A DNA stretch of 64,000 bases, taken from contig JAJYLT010000013.1 of assembly GCA_021787565.1 (NCBI GenBank), positions 19,251 to 83,250 on the forward strand, given 5' to 3'. Source of the DNA: Acidobacteriota bacterium (lineage in GTDB: Bacteria > Acidobacteriota > UBA4820 > DSQY01). Below the pieces are notes generated by a model. That model saw only the letters and a program-made list of their open reading frames with translations, made no database searches and was not told the DNA's origin. The stretch's first letter is position 1. Every line of letters starts with the position of its first letter. A program made the translations under genes and the position numbers. This document shows, piece by piece, positions 49,729-58,897 of this stretch.

Positions 49729-49989
49729 ATGACGGACGAGAAGGTGTCGCTCCCCATTCTCGAGACCGCCGAGGGAGCGCCCCAGAGCGCCTGCACCGCC
49801 GTACGTGTCGGTCTCACCGACCGCGAAATGGCCATCCTCCGGGAGATGAGCGAGACCAAACGGAGGCTCCGAATCGCCCCCGAAGCCGAGCGTCCCGCCC
49901 TGGCCGCCCGCCTGGAAGCGCTGAAGGGGGCAAGGCAGGAGGCCCGGAGGGAGCGCATGGCCCTCCTGGGTCATTCTACCCGGCCCTGA
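49729..49989 (+). CDS. Small hypothetical protein
   Basis: 86 residues from ATG 49729, 64 nt after nadA on the same strand. N-terminal 35 residues are extended and neutral (SLPILETAEGAPQS), the rest a single charged helix rich in Arg/Glu (REMSETKRRLRIAPEAERPA). No family recognised and no clear ribosome site, so coding status is moderate. Confidence 0.45.
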   Translation: MTDEKVSLPILETAEGAPQSACTAVRVGLTDREMAILREMSETKRRLRIAPEAERPALAARLEALKGARQEARRERMALLGHSTRP

Positions 49990-50057
49990 AGGCTTTCCTT
50001 CGCGATTTTCGGCTGTCACACGCGCGACGATGAATGCCGCTCTGTACAGGAACGGCC

Positions 50058-51524
50058 CTACACCGGCCGGATCCTGGCGGCGCGGTCTTGCTGGCGTGAC
50101 AGGGGCCGCTTCGGGATGCTGACTGAGAAGCGGGTCCCCCGCCCGAGCTCCGAATCCAGCGTGATGGATCCGCCGTGCTGCGAGACGATCCGCTTGGCGA
50201 TGTAGAGGCCCAGACCGGTGCCATCGGCCCCCTTGGAAGAAAAGAACGGCGCGAAGGCCTTCTCCCTGGCCTCTCGATCCATGCCCACCCCGTTGTCGCT
50301 GATCTCGAAGAGGACGTAGTCCCCCTCGCCGGCCACCCGGAGCCCAACGCGATGCTCCGGCTTCTCGGCGTCGGCAAGACAGGCGTGGAGAGCGTTCTCC
50401 AGGAGGTTCGTCAGGAGTGCCTTGACCGCCTTGGCGTCCGCTTCGAGGGTGATGGCCGCGGGATCCAGATCCTGCTCCAACCGGATGCCGCTCTCCGCCG
50501 CCCTCGCTTCGAAGGGCGCCATCGCCTCCTCGGCCAGCTTGAGCGGGGAGCAGAGCCGGTAATCCGGCTCGCGGTCCTTGGCGTAGTAAAGGATATTCAG
50601 CACCAGTGACCGGATCCGCTCCACGTTCCGTCTCACCATCTCCCATCCCAGGGCGAGGCGCTCCTGGTCCCCCTTTGCCATGGCCGTGTCCACCATGTAG
50701 ATGCCCCCGTCCAGGCCGGTCAGCAGCCCCTTGATGTCGTGGGATATCTCGCCCACGAGCATGCCCAGTGACTGAAGCTGGGTCTGCAAGCGTTTGAGCT
50801 CCGTGATGTCGGTGGACATCTCCATCACGTACTCGATCTCCCCATCGGCGCCAAGGAGCGGTGCCGTCATCACGAGGGTGTTGAGCGTCGTGCCGTCCCT
50901 CGCGGTGACCGCCTCCTCGCTCTGATGGCTCTTCCCGTCCTTGAAGGTGGCCTCCACGGGACAGGCCAGGCAGGGCTCCCGCCGGTGCTTGTACAGTTCG
51001 AAGCAGCGTCCTCCGCCGCCCGATGCCCTGAATTGCTCGCGAAAGCGGCGGTTTTCCTGGACCACGTTCAATTGGGGATCCTGGACGGACACGAAACAGG
51101 GGACCTCATCGAACAACGCCTGAAAGAAGGCCTCGCGCTCTCTCAGCTCGCTCTTGAGGGCGGCCATGTGAAGAGCCTCGCTGCGCCCCGTGAGCACGGC
51201 GCCCACGAGAGCGCCGTCCCGGTCGTAGAGGGGCGAGGCGCACACGGCCAGCTCGGCCCCGCCGCCCGCGCCCGCCCTCACGATCTCCGTCCCCCTGGAG
51301 GACCGCCCCGAGGCCATGCAGTCTCTGGCGGGACAGTCCCCGCAGGGTTCGCTCGTTCCCCTCAAGAGCTCGTGGCACTTCCTTCCGTCAGGCTCGCCGA
51401 AGAGATTCCGTGCGGGTCTGTTGACCTGGAGGACGCCCAGGTCGGTCCCGAGGACCAGGACGCAGGCGTCCACGGCGTCCAGCAGTTGAGCGGTCATTCC
51501 CTCGGGCAGCATGCCCACTCCCAT
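50058..51524 (-). CDS. PAS-domain sensor histidine kinase
   Basis: 488 residues, no transmembrane segment. Two PAS domains (about 10-120 and 130-245), each with a Cys-rich insert: CHELLRGTSEPCGDCPARDC and CFELYKHRREPCLACPVE. Such CxxCP inserts are known in anaerobe PAS proteins and suggest a redox or metal signal. H-box GEISHDIKGLLTGLDGG (about 270), N-box LLTNLLENALHA, G boxes DNGVGMD and GTGLGLYIAK. Starts 24 nt after the DsrK-REC fusion gene and presumably phosphorylates its receiver domain. Confidence 0.9.
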   Translation of the reverse strand: MGVGMLPEGMTAQLLDAVDACVLVLGTDLGVLQVNRPARNLFGEPDGRKCHELLRGTSEPCGDCPARDCMASGRSSRGTEIVRAGAGGGAELAVCASPLYDRDGALVGAVLTGRSEALHMAALKSELREREAFFQALFDEVPCFVSVQDPQLNVVQENRRFREQFRASGGGGRCFELYKHRREPCLACPVEATFKDGKSHQSEEAVTARDGTTLNTLVMTAPLLGADGEIEYVMEMSTDITELKRLQTQLQSLGMLVGEISHDIKGLLTGLDGGIYMVDTAMAKGDQERLALGWEMVRRNVERIRSLVLNILYYAKDREPDYRLCSPLKLAEEAMAPFEARAAESGIRLEQDLDPAAITLEADAKAVKALLTNLLENALHACLADAEKPEHRVGLRVAGEGDYVLFEISDNGVGMDREAREKAFAPFFSSKGADGTGLGLYIAKRIVSQHGGSITLDSELGRGTRFSVSIPKRPLSRQQDRAARIRPV

Positions 51525-51548
51525 GCGGCGGTTTCCCGCCCGGCGGCC

Positions 51549-53297
51549 TCAACTCACGCCCACGGGTGAAGCCTTGTGCAGCTTGATCTCCAGGATGCGC
51601 CGCACGGTCATCAGCAACAGGTCGGCCTTCACGGGCTTCTCGATGTACCCGTCCGGCGGCGGAACGTTCCGGTGGTACATGAGCTGGCGGAAATCGATGG
51701 CCCCCGTGACGATGCACACCGGGATGCCGGTCATCTCGGGCTCGGAGCGGAGCCACGTGAAGACCTCGATACCCGACCGTCCGGGCATGGAGATGTCGAG
51801 GGTGATCATGTCGGGCCGCTCGCGCCGGGCCACCTTGATACCCTCCGCGGCGTTGCGCGCCGTGAAGGTTTTCAGGCCGTGGTCTTGGAGCAACGTGGTC
51901 AGGTAGGTCACCACGTCCGGGTCGTCGTCGATCACCAGCACGGATCGCCCGCGAAGCTCGGCGGGCATCTCCTCGGTGACGTGCGCGGCGCGACGCAGGA
52001 CCAGCGCGTCCGCCACGTATTCGCAGACATTCTTCACGGGAATGTTGATCTTGTAGTGCTTGATGAGGTCGGTCAGGCCGTCCACGCAATTGTGGCACGC
52101 GGTGGCCACGCAGGCGGCCCCGGTGGCCTTGATCTGGTCGGCCTTGACCTTGGCCACCTGGAGGCGCCGGGAGGAGTATTCGGACATGGACATGGCGCCG
52201 CCTCCGCCCGTGCAGCAGTAGTTTTCCTGGCGGTTGGGCGTCATCTCCCGGTAGTCCATGCACGCGCGCTTCAGGAGGAAGCGCGGCTCCTCGGTGATGC
52301 CCGCCGAACGCCCCAGATTGCAGGGGTCGTGGTAGGTCACGGGTTTCCGGTTGGCGCTGGGATCCAGCATGATGCGCCCCGTGTTGACGTACTCCACCAT
52401 GGTCTCCAGGAAACTCTCGATGGGGAAGGGCAGGTCCCTGCCCGCCCAGTTCGGCGCCTCCCACTTGGTGGCGCGGAAGCCATGGCCGCATTCGGAGACC
52501 ACCATCTTCTTCACGCCGAGCTTGATGGCCTGGTCGTAGGCTAGGTTGCCCATGTGGGCGCCTAGCTTGTCGTCGCCCGAGAAGAGCCCGAAGTTGGTAT
52601 TGTCCCAGCCCACGGAAGGCATGGTCCAGTCCTCACCCGCGGCGTAGAAGATCTTGGCGGCGGCGAGCAGGGACATGGGCGCGTACTTGATCTCCCGCGG
52701 ATTGACCACGAAGACGATGTTGACCCCGGCCTTGTCGATGGGAATCTCGGCTTTGGGGTCCCCCACCTCGTTGCGAAGCTCATCCTGCAACCACGCCAGC
52801 GTCTCCAGGTAGTCCTCCTGGCTCACGCCCATCTGGTTGCCGGTCTGCCACTGGTCGTTGCTGACGACCTTTACGCCCTCGGGCGCGACGCCCTGCGCGC
52901 TGAGCATGCCTCTCGTCATGCGCATCATGAGTGCGTGGTCCACTCCGAAGGGGCAGGAGATGGTGCACCGCCGGCACATGGTGCAGGTGCCGAAGACTAC
53001 GTCCTTCAGCTCCTCAAGCTGGGCGTCGTCGGTGAAGGTCTTGCCTCCGACCCAAGCCGGCGCCAGCCGGCCCAGCCAGTCCACGTGGTACTTGAAGAGC
53101 TTGCGGACCTGATCCGCCTTGTAGGCCGGGGTCATCTTCGGATCGCCCGTTGCGAGGTAGTAGTGGCAGGAGTCGTTGCACATGCCGCAGTGGACGCAGC
53201 TCGCGAAGGAGAGCAGGGCCTGCCGGTTGAGCTTCTTGGGAAAGGCCTCCACGACGGCCTTGGCTTTCTCGTTTGAGCCGCTGGTATGGTCAGCCAT
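51549..53297 (-). CDS. DsrK/HdrD-like iron-sulfur protein fused to a response-regulator receiver domain
   Basis: 582 residues from ATG 53297. Residues 30-150 hold two [4Fe-4S] motifs: CVHCGMCNDSCHYYL and CTMCRRCTISCPFGVD. CCG-type heterodisulfide-reductase regions follow (SECGHGFRA, HDPCNLGRSAG, NYCCTGGGG, ATACHNCVDGL, about 310-435). After VADALVLRR comes a complete REC domain (about 460-580): acidic pair VLVIDDDPDVV, phospho-acceptor Asp in DMITLDISMPGRSG, and the Lys of GYIEKPVKAD. It likely passes electrons between the partner cytochrome b and a soluble redox partner. The fused REC domain is unusual. Confidence 0.9.
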   Translation of the reverse strand: MADHTSGSNEKAKAVVEAFPKKLNRQALLSFASCVHCGMCNDSCHYYLATGDPKMTPAYKADQVRKLFKYHVDWLGRLAPAWVGGKTFTDDAQLEELKDVVFGTCTMCRRCTISCPFGVDHALMMRMTRGMLSAQGVAPEGVKVVSNDQWQTGNQMGVSQEDYLETLAWLQDELRNEVGDPKAEIPIDKAGVNIVFVVNPREIKYAPMSLLAAAKIFYAAGEDWTMPSVGWDNTNFGLFSGDDKLGAHMGNLAYDQAIKLGVKKMVVSECGHGFRATKWEAPNWAGRDLPFPIESFLETMVEYVNTGRIMLDPSANRKPVTYHDPCNLGRSAGITEEPRFLLKRACMDYREMTPNRQENYCCTGGGGAMSMSEYSSRRLQVAKVKADQIKATGAACVATACHNCVDGLTDLIKHYKINIPVKNVCEYVADALVLRRAAHVTEEMPAELRGRSVLVIDDDPDVVTYLTTLLQDHGLKTFTARNAAEGIKVARRERPDMITLDISMPGRSGIEVFTWLRSEPEMTGIPVCIVTGAIDFRQLMYHRNVPPPDGYIEKPVKADLLLMTVRRILEIKLHKASPVGVS

Positions 53298-53308
53298 CGC
53301 GACGCCTC

Positions 53309-53980
53309 CTAAGCGCGGTTCGGGACAGCCTTGGCGGGGTACACGCCCCGGTGCCCCAAGTGTTTCCCGATGTAGTAGCGGATGAAGGGCCAATAGATGT
53401 AATGCGAGATCTTCGAGAAGGGAACGTACACCAGGAAGAAGGCCGTGAGCCCGAAGAAGGCGATCAGGGCCGGCTCGCTCGTCTGGGGGGCGGCCAGCAC
53501 CCCGGCGCCCAGCCAGCACGCCAGCATGATCAGCGAGAACGCGTCGTCGGGTGAGGTGATGGCGCGCATGGACGGATCGGCGATGCGCCGCCCCAGCCTC
53601 GACAAGGCCGCCAGGAGACCCAGGCCGAACACCGCCTGCAGGGTGGAGACCACCGGCGGCGAGGCGATGGCCTTGGGCCAGTAAGGCATCACGAAGGTGA
53701 CGCCGATGGCGGTGGCCACAGCCACGTGGAAGATGGCGAACTCCACCCACCGGAACCAGTGCTTTCGGGTGCTGGGCAGCTCCCACGGCATGGCCACGGT
53801 GGTGTAGGCGTAGCGTATGGCCTTGCCCGTGTCCCCCCTTGATGGCGTGCGCTCCTTGCCCGCCTTGTACGAAAGTACCCAGCGGATCTTCAGGGCGTAA
53901 ACCACGGCCATGAATAGGAGGGCCGCGATCTGAACCTCGTCCATGAGGACGGCGGTGAAGTGGGACAGGTGAATGGGCAT
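53309..53980 (-). CDS. NarI/DsrM-like cytochrome b membrane subunit
   Basis: 223 residues with five or six transmembrane helices. His residues suited to haem b ligation occur in HLSHFTAV, FAIFHVAVA and PFSKISHYIYWPF. It is the quinone-side membrane anchor for the DsrK/HdrD-like protein encoded 11 nt downstream. Preceded by the Rrf2 regulator gene (47 nt). Module resembles DsrMK/TmcBC/HdrDE pairs. Confidence 0.85.
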   Translation of the reverse strand: MPIHLSHFTAVLMDEVQIAALLFMAVVYALKIRWVLSYKAGKERTPSRGDTGKAIRYAYTTVAMPWELPSTRKHWFRWVEFAIFHVAVATAIGVTFVMPYWPKAIASPPVVSTLQAVFGLGLLAALSRLGRRIADPSMRAITSPDDAFSLIMLACWLGAGVLAAPQTSEPALIAFFGLTAFFLVYVPFSKISHYIYWPFIRYYIGKHLGHRGVYPAKAVPNRA

Positions 53981-54027
53981 TCTGGAATCCTCCCCTCAAA
54001 AGCCGGCACGGTCAGCATCTCTGACGT

Positions 54028-54495
54028 TCAGAGCGTAGATCTTGGCGCCTGATCGAGCTGCGCCACGGCGCGCCCCATCTCCTGCAGCCACCTCGGATCG
54101 CGGAGATCGGCCAGGGTGAACTCCTCCAGCACCTCCGTTATCCGCCGGTTGATGAGCCTGTAGACGACCTGGCACTCGCACAGGTCGTTTTGAATGCAGA
54201 CCGACGGATGGTGAAGGCACTCCAGGATGCTCACGGGGCCGATGACCGCCTCGATGATGGCGCGAAGGGTGATCTCCGAGGCGGGCCGGGCGAGAAAGTA
54301 TCCCCCTTGTTTGCCGCAGACTCCGCGCAAGAGCCCCTGCGCGCGAAGACCGCCGGCCAACTGCTCGAGGTATCCCCGCGACAGGCCGGTGCGCTTGGCT
54401 ACCGATGCCAGGCTCACGGGCGCATCCTCGCCGTGGTTCTTGGCCACGTCGAGCATCATCCGCAGGGCGTATCGGGCGCGGGTAGACAGCCTCAT
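54028..54495 (-). CDS. Rrf2-family transcriptional regulator with Cys cluster
   Basis: 155 residues. The winged helix is MRLSTRARYALRMMLDVAKN ... SLASVAKRTGLSRGYLEQL ... CGKQGGYFLARP, followed by an Fe-S-type cysteine group ECLHHPSVCIQNDLCECQ (IscR/NsrR-like arrangement). Probably senses redox or NO/Fe-S status and controls the downstream cytochrome b, DsrK-REC and kinase genes on the same strand. Encoded first in that set. Confidence 0.92.
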   Translation of the reverse strand: MRLSTRARYALRMMLDVAKNHGEDAPVSLASVAKRTGLSRGYLEQLAGGLRAQGLLRGVCGKQGGYFLARPASEITLRAIIEAVIGPVSILECLHHPSVCIQNDLCECQVVYRLINRRITEVLEEFTLADLRDPRWLQEMGRAVAQLDQAPRSTL

Positions 54496-54600
54496 GAACC
54501 CACCATGCCGCCCTAACTCATAGTTGTCCAGTAGGAGTACTAGGAATTACCCCTCATGCGCCATTTCACCCAGGGGAAGCAGGGGAATCCCGTACCCGCG

Positions 54601-54979
54601 TCGCGCCAGAGGCGCTCCTCCTAGGGGGGCTCGCCGCCCCCCTAGGACGCACGCTCCGCGTGCTGTCACCCCCCGCCCTCGCGCAGGAAGCCCTTCGCTC
54701 GGGGAAACCTCCCGGTTTCCCCGAACCCCTTCCCCCGGCGGCGGCTCTCTACGGCCGCTCCAGCAGGTACGCGAAGCCCATGCCGCCGCGTCGCGCCAGA
54801 GGCGCTCCCCGGAAGGGACCTCGGCCGGTCCCTTCCGGCGGGCGCTTCGCGCCCTGCTTTCCCTTGCCCTCGCGCAGGAAGTCCTTCGCTCGGGGAAACC
54901 TCCCGGTTTCCCCGAACCCCTTCCCCCGGCGGCGGCTCTCTACGGCCGCTCCAAGAGGTACGCGAAGCCCATGCCGCCG
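54601..54979. repeat. 190-bp tandem duplication of the thiolase 3' end with two different hairpins
   Basis: Unit B 54601-54788 and unit A 54791-54979. Both start TCGCGCCAGAGGCGCTCC and share GCCCTCGCGCAGGAAG... through GTACGCGAAGCCCATGCCGC, which encodes [16 protein letters not shown] on the minus strand. The segment between differs: unit B has CCTAGGGGGGC/GCCCCCCTAGG, unit A has CCGGAAGGGACC/GGTCCCTTCCGG. Each unit also has the stem GGGGAAACC/GGTTTCCCC. The 444-nt gap between rrf2 and the thiolase gene is mostly this repeat. Confidence 0.9.
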
Positions 54980-56112
54980 CCGATGCACATGGTGACGACG
55001 CCACGCTTGGCGTTCCGGCGCTTGAGCTCGCCCAGGATCTTGCAGGTGAGGACGGCGCCTGTGGCGCCCAGCGGGTGGCCCGTGGCGACGGCGCCACCGT
55101 TCACGTTGACCTTGGCCGGATCGAGTCCGAGCGCACCCAGCGCCTTGAGGCAGTAGACGGACTGGCTGGCGAAGGCCTCGTTCAGCTCGAAGAGGTCGAT
55201 GTCGTCGAAGGTGAGCTTGGCCTTCTTCAGGAGCTTGGGGACCGCCTTTGCGGGGCCGATGCCCATGATCTCGGGCGGCACGCCGGCCACGGCCCATTCA
55301 CGCACGTAGGCGATGGGATCGAGCTTCATCTCCTTGGCCTTCTCTTCCGACATGACCACCACACCGGCCGCGCCGTCGTTGATCTGGGAGGAGTTCCCGG
55401 CCGTCACGCTGCCGATGGGATCGAAGACGGGCTTGAGCTTGGCCAGGGCTTCCACGGTGGTGTCGGCCCGGGGGCCCTCGTCCGTGTCGAAGGTGAATTC
55501 CTTCCACTTCCCGTCGTCCATGGTGCGGACCTTGAGGGGCACGATCTCGTCCTTGAACTTCCCGGCGGCGATGGCGGCGGAGGCCTTCTTGTGCGATTGG
55601 CAGGCGAACTGGTCCTGCTCCTCGCGGGAGATTTCGAACTTCCTGGCCACGATCTCTGCGGTCGTTCCCATACCGGAATAGATGTCGGGGTTGAAGGACA
55701 TGGCGGCCGGATCGGCGATCATCTTGTTGCCGCCCATGGCCACCATGCTCATGGACTCCACGCCCCCGGCGATGACGATCTCGTGGCTGCCCGCCTTGAT
55801 CATGTCGGCGGCCATGGCGATGGACATGCTCCCCGAGGAGCAGAAGCGGTTGATGGTCATGGCCGGCACGCTGTCGGGGAATCCGGCCATGAGGGAGACG
55901 ACGCGGGCGATGTTCATGCCCTGCTCGCCCTCGGGCATGGCGCAGCCGAGGATCACATCGTCGATCACCTCGGGCTCCAGGCCCTTGGTCCGTTCCACGA
56001 GGGCCTTGAGAACGGGTGTGGCGAATTCCTCGGGGCGCGTGTCCTTGAGGCTTCCCTTCTTGGCCTTCCCGACGGCCGTCCTCGCCAGGGAAACTATCAC
56101 GGCATTTCGCAT
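54940..56112 (-). CDS. fadA: Acetyl-CoA acyltransferase (3-ketoacyl-CoA thiolase)
   Basis: 390 residues. It cleaves 3-ketoacyl-CoA with CoA in beta-oxidation. Catalytic Cys in [16 protein letters not shown] (about 91), [10 protein letters not shown], general-base His in [15 protein letters not shown], second Cys in [16 protein letters not shown]. Downstream partner of the FadN-like gene, 81 nt away. Its last 12 codons are duplicated behind the gene. Confidence 0.95.
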   Translation of the reverse strand: MRNAVIVSLARTAVGKAKKGSLKDTRPEEFATPVLKALVERTKGLEPEVIDDVILGCAMPEGEQGMNIARVVSLMAGFPDSVPAMTINRFCSSGSMSIAMAADMIKAGSHEIVIAGGVESMSMVAMGGNKMIADPAAMSFNPDIYSGMGTTAEIVARKFEISREEQDQFACQSHKKASAAIAAGKFKDEIVPLKVRTMDDGKWKEFTFDTDEGPRADTTVEALAKLKPVFDPIGSVTAGNSSQINDGAAGVVVMSEEKAKEMKLDPIAYVREWAVAGVPPEIMGIGPAKAVPKLLKKAKLTFDDIDLFELNEAFASQSVYCLKALGALGLDPAKVNVNGGAVATGHPLGATGAVLTCKILGELKRRNAKRGVVTMCIGGGMGFAYLLERP

Positions 56113-56193
56113 GGTCTTTCTCCTAACTGCCTGGACAGGCGAGAGAGCCTGTCTTCGCGCTACTTTCTCCAGATCTCCAGCTCCCCAGCAGCA

Positions 56194-58611
56194 TTAGTTC
56201 CGCAGGGGCTTGCCCTTTTCGAGCATGTGCTGGATGCGGGCCTGGGTCTTCTCCTCGCCGCAGAGGCTCACGAAGGCCTCGCGCTCCAGGTCGAGGATGG
56301 TCTCCTCGCTGACGGGATTGTTGATGGTCGTGTCGCCGCCGCAGAGGATGGTGGCGATGTGGGTGGCGATCTTTACGTCGTGCGGCGTCACCCAGTGGGT
56401 GTTCTTCATGTTGTGCAGGAGCATCTTGACGGTGGCGATGCCGTCCTTGCCGGGCAGGTTGTAGCTCTTGGGCAGCGGGGGCCTGTAGCCCTCCTCGTCC
56501 ATGGCGATGGCCATCTGCTTGGCGGTGTAGAGCTGCTGCTCCCTTGAGATCTCGACCTTGTCCCAGGGCCGCAGGTATTTGAGATTGCGGGCATCCTCGG
56601 CCCCCGTGGAGACCTTGGCCATGGCGATGTTCTCGAAGGCCTTCTGGATGAAGGGCAGGTTGGAGAGTATGGGGGCGTCCACACCCTCGAGCATCCGCTC
56701 GAGCAGGAAGAGGTGGCCTCCGCCGGCGGGCAGCAGCCCCACGCCCACCTCGATGAGGCCCATGTAGGTCTCCGCGTGGGCGCAGATCCGGTCGCCGCCC
56801 ATGGTAATCTCCGCCCCGCCGCCGAAGGTAAAGCCGAAGGGGGCCGTCACGGTGGGGATCTTGCAGCGCCTGAGGCCCGTGGTCATGGCCTGGAACTGGC
56901 GGACCATATTGGAGATGTCGTCCCACTTCTGGGCCTTGGCGCCCTCCAGGATCATGGCGATGTTGGCGCCGGCGCAGAACTGCGGCGCCTGGTGGTGGAT
57001 CACCAGCCCGCGGAAGTCCTGCTCGGCCTTCGTGATGCCTTTGAGCATGATCTCGATGATCTGATCGTCGATGGGGTTCATGGTGGGCTGGGTGGCCGAG
57101 TGGAACTCGATGCAGGCCACGCCGTCGCCCAGATCCACCAGAGAGGCGCCCGGGTTATCGAGAACCGGAGCCGCCTTGCGCTTGATGTCCCTCAGGATCA
57201 GGAAGGTCTCGGGCTTGGGCACCGGCTTGTACCCCTTGGCCGAGGGACTGTAGTACTCCTGCCCCTCGGCGCCGTCGCGGTAGAAGGAGGCGCAGCCGGC
57301 CTTGAGCATGGCTTTCACCCAGTCGGGCACGGCCACTCCATCCTTCTCCATCTTCTGGACGGTCTCCTTCACGCCCAGGGCGTCCCAGGTCTCGAAGGGG
57401 CCGAGCTCCCAGTTGAAGCCCCACTTCATGCCCGTGTCGATGTCCACCACCGTGTCGGCGATCTCGCCCAGGCGGTTGGCCGAGTAGGCCAGCACGTCCT
57501 TGAGCACGCGCCAGGCGAAGGCGCCCGCGCGGTCCTCGGCGTTGACCACGGCCTTGATGCGCTGGCCGGGATCGTGGATCTTCTTGGCCGCCTTGAGGGA
57601 GGGGATGTCGGGCTTCTCCTGGGGAACGTACTGGCCGGTCTTGTAGTCCAGGACCAGGATGTCCCTCTTGCCCATGTCCTTTTTGACGGCCTTGAAGAAG
57701 CCCGCGCCGCTCTTGCGGCCCAAGGCTCCCTTGACCACCATGGAGGAGAGAAGCTCGGGGATCTCGAAGGCCCACTTGGCCTCGTCCGCCGGGCAACCCT
57801 CCTTGAGGGTGTTGACCACGTGGATGAAGGTGTCCAGGCCCACCAGATCGGCCGTGCCGAAGGAGGCGCTCTTGGGCCGCCCCATGGCCGGGCCGGTGAT
57901 GGCGTCCACCTCGTCGATGCGGTAGCCCATGTCCAGCATGGCGTGGAGCGTGGCCATCATGCCGAAAACGCCGACGCGGTTGGCGACGAAGTTGGGGGTG
58001 TCCTTGCCGTAGACGATCCCCTTGCCCAGGCGGAAGATCCCGAAGTTAGCGATCTCCTTCACGATCTGGGGATCCGTCTCCTCGCCCGCCACGAGCTCCA
58101 GCAGGTGCATGTAGCGGACGGGGTTGAAGAAGTGGGTCACCAGGAAGTTCTTCTTGAAGGCCGCCGAGCGCCCCTCGATCATCCCCTTGATGGGAAGGCC
58201 CGACGTGTTGGACGAGACGATGGTGCCGGGCTTGACGGCCTTCTCCACCTTCTCGAAGAGCTTCTGCTTGATGTCGAGGCGCTCCACCACCACCTCGATG
58301 ACCCAGTTGCACTCGGCCAGGCGCTTCAGGTCGTCCTCGAAGTTCCCGACCTCGACGAGCTTCATGAACTTCTTGTCGTAGATGAGGGCCGGCTTGCTCT
58401 TCTGGATGGCCTCCCGCCCCTTGAGGGCGAACTTGTTCCGGAACCGCTTGTCCTCCTTGGTGAGGCCAGCCTTCTGGTCCTCGGGGGTCAGTTCTGGGGG
58501 GACGATATCCAGCATGATGGACGGTATCCCCGCGTTGGCCAGGTGCGCGGCGATCCCGGAACCCATGATCCCCGCTCCCAGGACCGCGACTTTTTCGATC
58601 CTGCTTCGCAT
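56194..58611 (-). CDS. fadN: 3-hydroxyacyl-CoA dehydrogenase/enoyl-CoA hydratase (FadN type)
   Basis: 805 residues. Domain order is dehydrogenase first, hydratase last, as in Bacillus FadN and opposite to E. coli FadB. NAD site VAVLGAGIMGSGIAAHLANAG (7-28), SNTSGLPI and THFFNPVRYMHLLELV for the dehydrogenase. A second 3HCDH C domain follows (GALGRKSGAGFF, RAGAFAWRVLKD). The crotonase part (about 500-700) has APQFCAGANIAMILEG and GGGAEITMGGDRICAHAETY, with Glu in MGLIEVGVGLLPAGGG. Performs two steps of beta-oxidation; operon with fadA. Confidence 0.93.
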   Translation of the reverse strand: MRSRIEKVAVLGAGIMGSGIAAHLANAGIPSIMLDIVPPELTPEDQKAGLTKEDKRFRNKFALKGREAIQKSKPALIYDKKFMKLVEVGNFEDDLKRLAECNWVIEVVVERLDIKQKLFEKVEKAVKPGTIVSSNTSGLPIKGMIEGRSAAFKKNFLVTHFFNPVRYMHLLELVAGEETDPQIVKEIANFGIFRLGKGIVYGKDTPNFVANRVGVFGMMATLHAMLDMGYRIDEVDAITGPAMGRPKSASFGTADLVGLDTFIHVVNTLKEGCPADEAKWAFEIPELLSSMVVKGALGRKSGAGFFKAVKKDMGKRDILVLDYKTGQYVPQEKPDIPSLKAAKKIHDPGQRIKAVVNAEDRAGAFAWRVLKDVLAYSANRLGEIADTVVDIDTGMKWGFNWELGPFETWDALGVKETVQKMEKDGVAVPDWVKAMLKAGCASFYRDGAEGQEYYSPSAKGYKPVPKPETFLILRDIKRKAAPVLDNPGASLVDLGDGVACIEFHSATQPTMNPIDDQIIEIMLKGITKAEQDFRGLVIHHQAPQFCAGANIAMILEGAKAQKWDDISNMVRQFQAMTTGLRRCKIPTVTAPFGFTFGGGAEITMGGDRICAHAETYMGLIEVGVGLLPAGGGHLFLLERMLEGVDAPILSNLPFIQKAFENIAMAKVSTGAEDARNLKYLRPWDKVEISREQQLYTAKQMAIAMDEEGYRPPLPKSYNLPGKDGIATVKMLLHNMKNTHWVTPHDVKIATHIATILCGGDTTINNPVSEETILDLEREAFVSLCGEEKTQARIQHMLEKGKPLRN

Positions 58612-58897
58612 GATTGCCCTCCTACAAAGACCCTCGTGGCGGCACCCTTCTCCCGATCGGGAGGGGCGCGGTTAAACGATGCCTAATCAGTAGGTGTCCA
58701 TTCACACAGGCAGTCTCCCACGATGTTTTTAGGAATGCAAGCCATCGATCAGATAGCATTCACGCCACCCTGACACCCACTGCCCCAATTGTAAGTATGT
58801 ATTTACTCATGTGCAACCCACGCCGGGCGCTGGCTTGAGTCGCGGGGGCATGCGGTGGTTGAATGGGGCAGCCGGCGTCCGGCCCCACGGAGGAGTC

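Noticed and set aside
54540..54940. CRISPR array, suggested by repeated blocks
   Set aside because: Only two units of 190 bp, each containing thiolase codons; no short repeat/spacer periodicity and no cas genes. No other CRISPR-like array was seen.
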